Shown here: in pieces, positions 1 to 7,443 of the stretch | How positions within the stretch are numbered: the first letter of the stretch is position 1 | How the letters are laid out: the number at the start of each line of letters is the position of its first letter | Assembly (NCBI RefSeq): GCF_900112455.1 | Contig: NZ_FOLT01000009.1 | Location: 1 to 64,000, forward strand | From: Alkalibacterium subtropicum | Lineage (GTDB): Bacteria; Bacillota; Bacilli; Lactobacillales; Carnobacteriaceae_A | DNA: 64,000 nucleotides | Direction: 5' to 3' | Notes under the pieces: model-generated | Seen by the model: only the letters and a program-made list of their open reading frames with translations | Databases searched by the model: none | Told to the model about the DNA's origin: nothing | Position numbers and translations under genes: made by a program

Positions 1-119
1 CCAAATGTTTTCTGGATTTTTTTGGGTCGGTTTGTATCTAAAGGACCATCCAAAATACAACAGACGATGGTTTTCTGATGCACATCGATACCACAACATG
101 TTTCAATCATTACTTCCAT
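1..119 (-). CDS. IS110-family transposase, N-terminal part only (cut by window edge)
   Basis: The 39 visible codons begin MEVMIETCCGIDVHQKT and continue open to the window edge. The GIDVHQKT segment is the start of the DEDD (RuvC-like) domain of IS110-family transposases and carries the first catalytic Asp. A good ribosome site (GGAGGTT at 126-132) precedes the ATG at 117-119. These enzymes move a circular double-stranded intermediate guided by a bridge RNA encoded in the element's own non-coding end. Only the 5' end of the gene is in view, so whether the copy is intact cannot be judged. Confidence 0.8.
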   Translation of the reverse strand, partial: MEVMIETCCGIDVHQKTIVCCILDGPLDTNRPKKIQKTF

Positions 120-421
120 GACCATAACCTCCATCCATAAATTAGGAAACAGACCATCTTATAAAATGTTGTAATTTTATTTCCACATTCAATGATGTAT
201 TCGGCTTATCGCAAAAGATAAGACGGTCATCCAGTTTTTTGTACAGGTTCGGCAAAACCCATTAAGAGATCGGATTAGTGTTTCCTGATTCGATTATAGA
301 ACAAAACATTTTTTCTGTCGTGGTTTAGATTGTGAAGCAATCATAATGTTTTTTGTGTCAATTACGTTCTGGGACGCATTCGGGCCCTTTCTGTTTTGTT
401 TGAATAGCAGACTCAGCATGC
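120..421 (-). other. Long non-coding region upstream of IS110 transposase; candidate bridge-RNA locus
   Basis: About 300 bp precede the transposase without a gene. The region holds a 6-bp hairpin (CTTATC 205-210 with GATAAG 217-222), a 5-bp hairpin (328-332 with 338-342), and an 8-bp outer pairing (303-310 with 345-352) that encloses the second one. In IS110-group elements the bridge RNA is encoded in the non-coding stretch upstream of the transposase, which fits this position and fold. The outer boundary of the element was not found; it probably lies before about 422, where array-like sequence begins. Confidence 0.35.
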
Positions 422-503
422 CTTTACCGGTCTTCTTCACTTTTAAGGCAAGTGAGCCGTACAAGGTAGAGTTTATTCGGTCTAGTTGGTTCCATGGTTT
501 CTG

Positions 504-810
504 GTTCGACAGTTAGGAACAGGAGGCTCGCTCCTAACTGTCGAACAGGATGAACTTCGACAAGTAGGTTCGCTAGGCCTGTCTCTAAGTGTCGAGAGTG
601 CAGCCTATTCGGTAGAAAGTAATGGATCAAAACGTCCTACTTACCGAATGCGCCCTTCTTCGGCAAGTAGAACGACCGATTTTTTTCAAAGTGTCGAACC
701 GGTGCTTACTTCGGTAAGTAGTTGAAGGATTAGGCCGGCTAGTTACCGAAGATGCCCGACTTCGACAGTTACAGTTCAAAAGACTGATCTAACTTACCGA
801 ACCCGTAGAA
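504..810. repeat. 51-bp palindromic tandem array, locus 1 (six units)
   Basis: Six degenerate units start at 504, 555, 607, 658, 709 and 760 (spacing 51, 52, 51, 51, 51). Each opens with NTTCGRCAAGTAG-like sequence and ends with a CTAACTTACCGAA-like sequence, its inverse, followed by about 8 nt. The first unit is a perfect 15-bp hairpin (504-518 with 532-546). Unit junctions also pair, for example CTACTT.CCGAA with TTCGG.AAGTAG at 637-670. No open frame or promoter explains it. It belongs to the same sequence family as the arrays at 17.7 and 22.4 kb. Confidence 0.8.
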
Positions 811-889
811 AAAATCTATAAAACATCCAAATAATAGGACCCTTTAGCTGGTCAGCACGTGCATCAGCAGCTTCTGTCCAGACTCTCTC

Positions 890-1483
890 CTATTCGTGTG
901 CTTCCCACACGCAAGGGCCGATCGTCATCTCACTGAAAGTTGCTTGAAAGGAGCCTTTTAAAGGGCTGCAGGCGTAGATGCCAAATGAAATCGTCTCGTT
1001 ACCTTTATCCATATGGCAGATACGGATCTGCTTGAAATCCTCGCCATTCAGGCTGTATTCGATCCGGAAGTCCGGTCTCCTGCAGCTGAGCCGGTACCAA
1101 ATCGTATTTATCTTAGCATCGATATCCTGACTGGCCCAGTCCGAGTATCCTTTATTAGTCACGACGCTTCCCAGGCGCTGGTATTCGGCATTTTCGTATT
1201 CTGAAGACGCCTTGATCCAGTTATCTGAATCCAGATACACCACGATTCCTGCCTGGTCAAAGCGGTGGATGCTTTCGTTTTCCACTTTTGTAACGAATGA
1301 AAAGTACGGTTCGTCGGTCTCGGTCTGAACCATCGGCGCGTTGTCGTTCTGAAAACCGTAATAGGTCCGCTGCCAGAGATCCGTCCCCGCTTCGGTATGG
1401 ATCACGAGTTTTTCCTCGGTCTGGTTCATTTTTTCCGGCGCATTATGTGTCATTAGGTCTCTATCCAGGAAATATTCTGTCAT
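890..1483 (-). CDS. DUF1349 concanavalin-like domain protein
   Basis: This 197-aa soluble protein has no signal peptide. Its pattern (paired aromatic residues, FDQAGIVVYLDSDNWIKAS near residue 95, then a C-terminal EYSLNGEDF and a FGIYACSP block) matches the DUF1349/YesU-like beta-sandwich family, whose members resemble concanavalin A-like lectins and are often linked to sugar metabolism. The ATG is preceded by GGGAGG. It stands alone between two repeat arrays with terminator-like hairpins at both sides, so context says nothing about its substrate. The family call is good; the function is unknown. Confidence 0.75.
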   Translation of the reverse strand: MTEYFLDRDLMTHNAPEKMNQTEEKLVIHTEAGTDLWQRTYYGFQNDNAPMVQTETDEPYFSFVTKVENESIHRFDQAGIVVYLDSDNWIKASSEYENAEYQRLGSVVTNKGYSDWASQDIDAKINTIWYRLSCRRPDFRIEYSLNGEDFKQIRICHMDKGNETISFGIYACSPLKGSFQATFSEMTIGPCVWEAHE

Positions 1484-1581
1484 GCGTTTGTTCCTCCCTC
1501 AACTTGTTTCAAAGTAATGATAGTATTATTGTAGCGTGAGTGGGTGGAAAAATAAAAGAATCACACTTTCAAATGATGAAA

Positions 1582-1605
1582 AAAGCAGAGCGTCTGCTCT
1601 GCTTT
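1582..1605. terminator. Terminator-like hairpin, copy 1 of 3
   Basis: AAAGCAGAGC and GCTCTGCTTT form a 10-bp stem around a 4-nt loop, with A-runs upstream and T-rich sequence downstream, so it could work on both strands. Near-identical hairpins occur at 1781-1804 and 1985-2008, 199 and 204 bp further on. Confidence 0.6.
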
Positions 1606-1613
1606 CCTTTTTA

Positions 1614-1766
1614 TCTCAAGCAGTTCAGTCGAGAAGCAGCGAAAGTTCTGAAGATCAGCAGGAAACTTAAGGAGTGGCGACTATAAATCAGCTCACTCCT
1701 TGAGTTTACGCCCAAACGTAAGGAGTTTGATTAGAAAATGCCCCTACTCTGAAGATCGAACCCAAG
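1614..1766. repeat. 51-bp palindromic array, locus 2a (about three degenerate units)
   Basis: ACTTAAGGAGT at 665-675 recurs as ACGTAAGGAGT at 716-726, exactly 51 bp later, and the flanking bases also align. TCTGAAGATC recurs at 647 and 748 (101 bp). The inverse arm CACTCCTTGAG sits at 694-704, so each unit can fold back on itself. The arm sequence differs from locus 1, but period and palindromic layout are the same. Confidence 0.6.
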
Positions 1767-1780
1767 CTCTTCAAGAACAA

Positions 1781-1804
1781 AAAACAGAACCTGAGCTCTG
1801 TTTT
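1781..1804. repeat. Degenerate terminator-like hairpin, copy 2 of 3
   Basis: AAAACAGAAC, CTGA, GCTCTGTTTT is a weaker copy of the hairpins at 1582 and 1985, including the following T/A-rich tail. It splits the two halves of the repeat region and has no adjacent gene to terminate. Confidence 0.6.
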
Positions 1805-1812
1805 ACTTATTA

Positions 1813-1965
1813 TCTTAACAAGTCACGGATGGAATGGGCTTCACTTGTTACGATTACTAAAAAACGTGAGAAGTGGGCCCTCGTATCTACCAAACTTGTT
1901 CCATTAAGACAGCAACGTGACAAGTGATCGTTACACTCCTGCTCGCTTGTCACGTTTAATGCCTA
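1813..1965. repeat. 51-bp palindromic array, locus 2b (three units)
   Basis: The forward arm CTTGTNACG begins at 1844, 1895 and 1946, and the inverse arm ACGTGASAAGTG at 1864 and 1915 with a degenerate copy at 1813: every spacing is exactly 51 bp. The last pair forms a perfect 10-bp stem (ACGTGACAAG 1915-1924 with CTTGTCACGT 1946-1955). No coding frame accounts for this. Confidence 0.75.
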
Positions 1966-1981
1966 GAGTCCCCTTATAATG

Positions 1982-2008
1982 AAAAAAGCAGAGCCTGAGC
2001 TCTGCTTT
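1982..2008 (-). terminator. Rho-independent terminator of the mnh operon
   Basis: A 10-bp stem (1985-1994 with 1999-2008, loop CTGA) is followed on the minus strand by a T-run (A-run 1982-1987), 15 bp past the mnhD3 stop codon. Confidence 0.8.
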
Positions 2009-2022
2009 CCTTATCATCTTCT

Positions 2023-3630
2023 TTAATAAAAGACCCAGTACAGATAGCCGATGATGAAAATAAAGTTGCCGGTCATCGCGGTGATGATGGCGTTGAAGGT
2101 CAGCTCCAGGTGAGAGATGTCATCCAGGACACCGGATTCTTTAATGACCCCATTATATAGGCCCGTCCCGGCCAGCAGCATAAGGAGGTACACGAGGCCT
2201 TTTTCAAAGTAACCGGCGGTGAAGATCTCGGTTTCATAACCGAAGATCCAATCCACTGACAGTGGACCGAAGACGCCGGAAATAAAGATGAACAGGCCCA
2301 TCACTAACAGCAGGATCTCTGAGAGCTTGTCTTCTTTCGGCGGCTTCTCCTCTTCTGCCCGCTCGTCCTTGCCGAACAGGATGGTCGAAAACTTCAGGAA
2401 GTAGGTGATGGTCCCCAGATTGATCAGATTTAGACCGAACTGGATCAGGGGGTCTTTACTGCCGTATGCGATCATGTACTTGGAGATGCTGCCGTTGAAG
2501 AACGGCGCGCCGGTCACACCCAGCACACCGAAAAGAATCGCGGCACCGACCAGCGGCATCGCTTTTAAGACCCCTCTTATTTGCCGTATATCCCGGGTGC
2601 CGTAATAATGATAGACAGTTCCGGCTGCCAGGAACAAGGTCGATTTGAAGATCGCATGACTGAAGATGTGGAACAGGGATCCCCAGTACGCTTTCTCGGC
2701 CCCCATCGTCAGGCCGATCATAATCAGGCCGATTTGAGACACGGTCGAGTAAGCCAGGATCATCTTGATGTCATTCTGCCCCAGTGCCATGACAAAGCCG
2801 AAAATGGAGGTCGCGAAACCGATCACTAGAAACAGCTCCTGGATAGCAATGGCGGCAGAGAACATGGTTGAGAACCGGATGAACAGGTAAACGCCTGTTT
2901 TGATGTAAAGCCCGCTCAAGATCGCTGAGACGACAGGCGGTGCACTCGGCGTCCCGTGGGCTTTCGGCAGCCAGCTGAACAGCGGCACGACGGCCGTCTT
3001 CAGACTCAGCGTCGTCATCATGAAGGCGAAAGCCAGGAACAGCGACCTTGAATCCTCCACCAGCGGCAACACTTCTGCAATGGCGTTCATCTCTAAAAGA
3101 CCCGTCGTCCGGTAAAGCATTCCGATCCCAAACAAGAGGAAAGCCGTCCCGATGACGTTGACGAAGAAATAGATCATCCCGTCATAGATCGCCTGCTTCT
3201 CTTTGTTGATCATGATCAGGATGGATACGGTCACGGTCGACACTTCTAAAAGCACATACAGGTTGAACAAGTCTGTGCTTAAAAACAGGCCGGTGATCAG
3301 CGCCTGCAGGACTAAAAACAGGAAGCCGAACGTCGTGGTGAAGTAGACTTTGTGATAGGCATAGATCATCATGACCAGAAACAGCGTCGAGGTCATCAAG
3401 ACAAAAACCGTCGAAATCGCATCAGCCATCAAGGTAATGGCCAGGCCTTCGGGAACGTGTGACATGTAATTGAACAGGGTGCCATTGAGCCGAACATCGA
3501 TAAAAATATGTAAGGCATAGAAAAGTAAAGCCAGTTGAATGAGTATGGTGAGTAGACGTGTGTCTTTTTCTTTGAATAAGAGCGTTAAAACGCCGGCCAC
3601 GATGGGCCCCACGATTAATAAATACAGCAA
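2023..3630 (-). CDS. Mrp antiporter subunit, third MnhD-like paralogue
   Basis: This 535-aa polytopic membrane protein belongs to the NuoN/NuoM/MnhD family (proton-conducting antiporter domain shared with complex I). The charged residues expected for ion translocation are present: Glu129 in LLEVST, Lys211 in LSLKT, Lys223 and His225 in WLPKAHG, Lys244 in LYIKTG. It is the last gene of the nine-gene mnh operon, 21 bp after mnhD2, and is followed by a terminator. Very close in layout to mnhD1, so D1 and D3 look like the catalytically complete pair. Family call is firm; which D copy corresponds to canonical MnhD is not decided here. Confidence 0.88.
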   Translation of the reverse strand: MLYLLIVGPIVAGVLTLLFKEKDTRLLTILIQLALLFYALHIFIDVRLNGTLFNYMSHVPEGLAITLMADAISTVFVLMTSTLFLVMMIYAYHKVYFTTTFGFLFLVLQALITGLFLSTDLFNLYVLLEVSTVTVSILIMINKEKQAIYDGMIYFFVNVIGTAFLLFGIGMLYRTTGLLEMNAIAEVLPLVEDSRSLFLAFAFMMTTLSLKTAVVPLFSWLPKAHGTPSAPPVVSAILSGLYIKTGVYLFIRFSTMFSAAIAIQELFLVIGFATSIFGFVMALGQNDIKMILAYSTVSQIGLIMIGLTMGAEKAYWGSLFHIFSHAIFKSTLFLAAGTVYHYYGTRDIRQIRGVLKAMPLVGAAILFGVLGVTGAPFFNGSISKYMIAYGSKDPLIQFGLNLINLGTITYFLKFSTILFGKDERAEEEKPPKEDKLSEILLLVMGLFIFISGVFGPLSVDWIFGYETEIFTAGYFEKGLVYLLMLLAGTGLYNGVIKESGVLDDISHLELTFNAIITAMTGNFIFIIGYLYWVFY

Positions 3631-3651
3631 CGTTATCCCTTCTTTCTCAAG

Positions 3652-5259
3652 TTAAATGATGACTGCCATATAGGCCGCCAGTGCAATGAAAAAACCGACG
3701 AGTGCGGTGATCATGGCGTTAAAGGTCAGTTCGATCCCTCTGATACGCGAGACGACATGCGCCTCTTTGATCCAGCCTTTGTAGATCGCCCAGGCGGCAA
3801 CGGCGAGCAGGACATAGATTCCTGCCTTTTCAAGATAGGACGTCAGCGAAATGTCAAAAGAGTAGCCGTAAAGGATCTCGATGACCTGATTGCCTAGTAG
3901 CCCGGTCAAAAGTGTCAGGATACCGAAAGCAAATGTCACCCACTGGGCCCAGTCTTTTTTCAGACCGGCTTTCTGCTTGGCCTCGCTCAGCGTGGTCGGA
4001 CCGGATAAAATCGACGCGAATTTGATGCTGTACAGGATCGTTCCGAAATTGATCACATTGAGTAGGACCTGCACGTACGGCGAGTCGCTGCCGTAGCTGA
4101 TCATATATTTGGAGATGCTGCCGTTGAACAGCGGGGCTCCTGTGATGCCTAAAAGCCCAAAAATGATGGCCCAGCCGGTGACCGGCAGTTCTTTCAGGCC
4201 CCCTTTGATATCCCGCATCATCCGGCTCTGGTAATGACTGTTGATCGTCCCGACAGCCAGGAACAAGACGGTTTTGAAGAGGGAATGCGCGAACATGTGG
4301 AAGATGCTCCCCCAGTAACTCTCCTCCGTTCCCAAAGCCAGACCGACGACGATGAGTCCCACTTGAGAAATAGTCGAATAGGCCAGCAATACCCGCAGAT
4401 CCTCCTGGGCGACAGCGAAAACGAATCCCAGGATGCTTGTGGCAAAGCCGATCACTAGGAACAATGGCGATAAATCGATGGCCGGCCGGAACATCATAGT
4501 GAGACGGATGAACAAGTACAGTCCGGTCGTTTCGTACACACCGGACAAGATCGCCGGGATGACTGAAGGCGCGCTCGGTGTCCCGTAAGCGATGGGCAGC
4601 CAGCTGGATAAAGGAAACAAAGCAATTTTGAGACTGATCGTCGTTAAAATAAAAGCGAACGGAATGATCATCGTGCGCGGGTCGTTTACTCGTGCCATCG
4701 CATCTTCCAGCGCATAGATATCGAGTGTGCCGAAGGTTTTATATAAAAAGCCCGTCCCTAAAAGCCAGAAGCCGGAGCCGATGACACTGACAAAGAGGAA
4801 AATCATCCCGTCATAGATGGCCTGCTTATCTTTCCTTAGCATGATCAGCAAGGCGATGATCACGGTCGACACTTCGATCAGGACGTAGATATTGAAGAGA
4901 TCGGTCGATAGGAACAACCCGATGATCAAAGACTGCAGGGACAGATACAGAAAGCCGAATTCGCTCGTAAAGTAGGTTTTATTATAGGCATAAAGCAGCA
5001 GCCCGAAAAAGAGCAGCGTCGTCAGCCAGACCAAAACGATGGCGATCCGGTCGCCGTAAAGCGTGATCGCGATAGCCCGGTCGTAGCCCCCTAAATGATC
5101 GATGAGGGTCCCCCCGTTGGCCACCCGTCTGAAGAGATCGGTCGCATAGACGCCCATCCCCAGCTGCACGGCTAGAATAATGCGACGGGAATCGCGGTCA
5201 AAATACATGATATTGATGATGGCGATCACGATCGGAATCAGCACCAGCCAGTACAGCAT
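3652..5259 (-). CDS. Mrp antiporter subunit, divergent MnhD-like paralogue lacking key residues
   Basis: This 535-aa NuoN/MnhD-family membrane protein keeps Glu129 (LIEVST) and Lys211 (ISLKI), but the otherwise invariant WLPKAHG is WLPIAYG (Lys223 to Ile, His225 to Tyr) and the next helix has VYETTG in place of LYIKTG (Lys244 to Thr). In relatives these Lys/His residues carry the proton path, so this copy may be structural or regulatory. The start is set at the ATG at 5257-5259, preceded by AAAGGA; the longer frame to 5325 would begin inside a hairpin leader. It is separated from mnhD1 by 187 bp containing an attenuator-like stem. Confidence 0.85.
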   Translation of the reverse strand: MLYWLVLIPIVIAIINIMYFDRDSRRIILAVQLGMGVYATDLFRRVANGGTLIDHLGGYDRAIAITLYGDRIAIVLVWLTTLLFFGLLLYAYNKTYFTSEFGFLYLSLQSLIIGLFLSTDLFNIYVLIEVSTVIIALLIMLRKDKQAIYDGMIFLFVSVIGSGFWLLGTGFLYKTFGTLDIYALEDAMARVNDPRTMIIPFAFILTTISLKIALFPLSSWLPIAYGTPSAPSVIPAILSGVYETTGLYLFIRLTMMFRPAIDLSPLFLVIGFATSILGFVFAVAQEDLRVLLAYSTISQVGLIVVGLALGTEESYWGSIFHMFAHSLFKTVLFLAVGTINSHYQSRMMRDIKGGLKELPVTGWAIIFGLLGITGAPLFNGSISKYMISYGSDSPYVQVLLNVINFGTILYSIKFASILSGPTTLSEAKQKAGLKKDWAQWVTFAFGILTLLTGLLGNQVIEILYGYSFDISLTSYLEKAGIYVLLAVAAWAIYKGWIKEAHVVSRIRGIELTFNAMITALVGFFIALAAYMAVII

Positions 5260-5295
5260 CACGAACGGTCCTTTCTCTTTAAATGATTTTTGTAT

Positions 5296-5428
5296 AAAAA
5301 AAGAGAGAGCCTCTGACTGACACATCCTGTGACTGTTTCATTAAAAGGTTTAGACAAACGGTTTAATAAAGCGCGTATACGTTTTTTAGGCGTAACGGTT
5401 CAAGAATGTATAGATCAGTGGCTCTCCC
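5296..5428 (-). promoter_or_regulatory. Attenuator-like long-range stem between mnhD1 and mnhD2
   Basis: Bases 303-316 and 415-428 of this 5.3-5.4 kb stretch (5303-5316 with 5415-5428) pair at 12 of 14 positions and enclose about 100 nt. On the minus strand the second arm is followed by seven T residues (A-run 5296-5302), as in an intrinsic terminator. It lies after mnhD1 and just before the mnhD2 ribosome site, so it could reduce expression of D2 and D3 relative to upstream genes. The long loop makes it weaker than a simple terminator; the role is inferred. Confidence 0.5.
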
Positions 5429-5446
5429 ACTTAGTTAGTGTAGCTT

Positions 5447-7042
5447 TTATAAAATGATATTTAAGCACAAGACTAAAGCAATAAAGTAACCGGCCATCGC
5501 CGTGATGATCCCGTTAAAGGTCAGCTCGATGTGACCGATACGCTGGATAAGCCCCCCGTGTTTGATGATCCCGTTATAAAATCCGATACCGGCAACGATC
5601 ATCAGGAGATAAACGATCCCTTTTTGGGTGTATTCAGAAGCGTTCACGTGGAGTTCAAAGCCGAACAGGAACTCGGACAAGGCTTCACCGAAGATCCCGG
5701 TCATGAGAGACGTCACGCCAAGGAACAGAGCGGCTCCTATGGCATAAATGTCAGACTTGACACGCGCGCCTTTGGTGTTTTCACCAAACAGCATGGTGGC
5801 ATATTTAACGAAGGACATCGTCGTCCCGATGTTGATGATATTTAAGAGGATCGTCGTCCCATAGTCATGCGTGCCGTGGGCGATCATGTACTTGGAGATG
5901 CTGCCGTTGAAGAACGGCGCACCCGTGATCCCCAGCATGGCAAAGGTCGTAGCTAAAGCCACCCAAGGCATCCGTTTGATGAGTCCTCTGATCTCGTAAA
6001 CGTCGCGCGTGCCGTATTCATGGTAGATCATGCCGGCAGTCAGGAACAGGGTCGATTTGAAGATGGCATGGTTGAAGATATGGTAGACCGCACCCCAGAA
6101 GGCGTAGTCAGAAGCCATGTTCAGCCCCACCATGATGAGTCCGACTTGCGATACCGTATGATAAGCGAGGATCAGCTTGATGTCGTGCTGGCCGAGCGCC
6201 ATGATGAAGCCGATGACGGACGTGAAAAAGCCGACCCAGAAAAAGAACTGGTGCATATCGATGACGGGCGCATACATTTCATTGAATCGGATGAACAGGT
6301 ATACCCCACTCTTGATGTAAAGGCCACTCAACACGGCCGATACGACGGGTGGTGCACTCGGTGTCCCGTGGGCTTTTGGCAGCCAGCTGAACAGCGGAGT
6401 GACGGCGGTTTTCAGAGAAACGGTCACCATCATCAGACCATAGGGTAAGATCATGGCCTTGGGTCCTTCAAGCAAAGTCATCGCTTCGCTGACGGCACGG
6501 ATATCCAGAAGACCGAACGTACGGTAGATCATCCCGGCGCCGAACAGCAGGAAAGATGACCCGATAACATTGACGAAGAAGTAGATCATCCCGTCGTAGA
6601 TCGCCTGTTTCTCCTTGTTGATCATGATCAGGATCGCGACCACCACGGTAGACACTTCTAAAAAGACAAAGATATTGAATAAATCACTCGATAAATACAA
6701 TCCCATCATGAGCCCTTGGAGGACCATGAACAGGAAAAAAAACTTGGATACAAAATATTCAGCATTGACTGAATAGATCAGAAAAGCAATATAGATCACT
6801 GCGGTCATCAGGACCATGAAGATCGAGATGGAATCAGCATACAGACTGAGCGCGATGCCATCGGTGTAGCCGCCGGTGTTCCATACAAGCGGACCTGATT
6901 CTTTAACAACTAAAAACTGACTGAAAGCATAAGCCGCATACCCGATCTGGAATATAAAGAGCAACGGTTTTGCCCACTGATCGCGGATGATATAGGCGAT
7001 CACGCCGACGAGTATGGGTGCTAATACGAAAATACCTAACAC
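5447..7042 (-). CDS. mnhD: Mrp antiporter subunit D (first MnhD-like paralogue)
   Basis: A 531-aa NuoN/MnhD-type membrane protein with the full set of ion-path residues: Glu129 in FLEVST, Lys211 in VSLKT, Lys223 and His225 in WLPKAHG, Lys244 in LYIKSG, and the later FK and SKYM motifs. It follows mnhC directly with no gap, the position where subunit D normally sits in Mrp operons, so it is the best candidate for canonical MnhD. The Mrp complex exchanges cytoplasmic Na+ (or K+) for external protons and is central to alkali and salt tolerance. Confidence 0.9.
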   Translation of the reverse strand: MLGIFVLAPILVGVIAYIIRDQWAKPLLFIFQIGYAAYAFSQFLVVKESGPLVWNTGGYTDGIALSLYADSISIFMVLMTAVIYIAFLIYSVNAEYFVSKFFFLFMVLQGLMMGLYLSSDLFNIFVFLEVSTVVVAILIMINKEKQAIYDGMIYFFVNVIGSSFLLFGAGMIYRTFGLLDIRAVSEAMTLLEGPKAMILPYGLMMVTVSLKTAVTPLFSWLPKAHGTPSAPPVVSAVLSGLYIKSGVYLFIRFNEMYAPVIDMHQFFFWVGFFTSVIGFIMALGQHDIKLILAYHTVSQVGLIMVGLNMASDYAFWGAVYHIFNHAIFKSTLFLTAGMIYHEYGTRDVYEIRGLIKRMPWVALATTFAMLGITGAPFFNGSISKYMIAHGTHDYGTTILLNIINIGTTMSFVKYATMLFGENTKGARVKSDIYAIGAALFLGVTSLMTGIFGEALSEFLFGFELHVNASEYTQKGIVYLLMIVAGIGFYNGIIKHGGLIQRIGHIELTFNGIITAMAGYFIALVLCLNIIL

Positions 7043-7402
7043 TTAATGTCCACTTCCTTGCTGATTTCTATTTCTTGACCAGTGTGTGATGCCATGTTTC
7101 TGTTTATAGTGCATGAACATGGTCAGTCCGATCGCGGTGACCCCGATACCGATAACGATCGCGGTGATCATCAAGGCTGAAGGGACAGGATCGGCAAAGG
7201 CTGCTTCACTTGTCTGGCCGATCGGTGGCACACTGCCTTCAGTGTAATTGATGGTGATATAAAATAAAAAGATGCCGGATTCCATGATCGACATGGACAT
7301 GATCGTCTTAACGATCGTTTTCTTCGTCATCAGGCCAAACAGACCAATGAAGAACAAAAGAATTCCAACAATCTCTCCAGTTAAAAAATCCATTGGTTTC
7401 AA
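7043..7402 (-). CDS. mnhC: Mrp antiporter subunit C (NuoK-like)
   Basis: This 119-aa protein with three hydrophobic segments is of the NuoK/MnhC type: the SIMESGIFLFYI segment near residue 40 contains the conserved membrane Glu, and ALMITAIVIGIGVTAIGL forms the third helix. It lies between mnhB and mnhD1 with no gap to the latter, the standard Mrp order. Confidence 0.9.
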   Translation of the reverse strand: MKPMDFLTGEIVGILLFFIGLFGLMTKKTIVKTIMSMSIMESGIFLFYITINYTEGSVPPIGQTSEAAFADPVPSALMITAIVIGIGVTAIGLTMFMHYKQKHGITHWSRNRNQQGSGH

Positions 7403-7443
7403 CTTCCTTCTTTTGAATTGAGTGTGATGGGTGTCTCGTCTGT

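Noticed and set aside
504-810. CRISPR array
   Set aside because: Units are degenerate over their whole length, there is no conserved direct repeat alternating with unique spacers, and no cas genes are present.
5260-5325. Longer N-terminus for the second MnhD paralogue
   Set aside because: It would start inside the attenuator-like hairpin, lacks a ribosome site and adds non-family residues.
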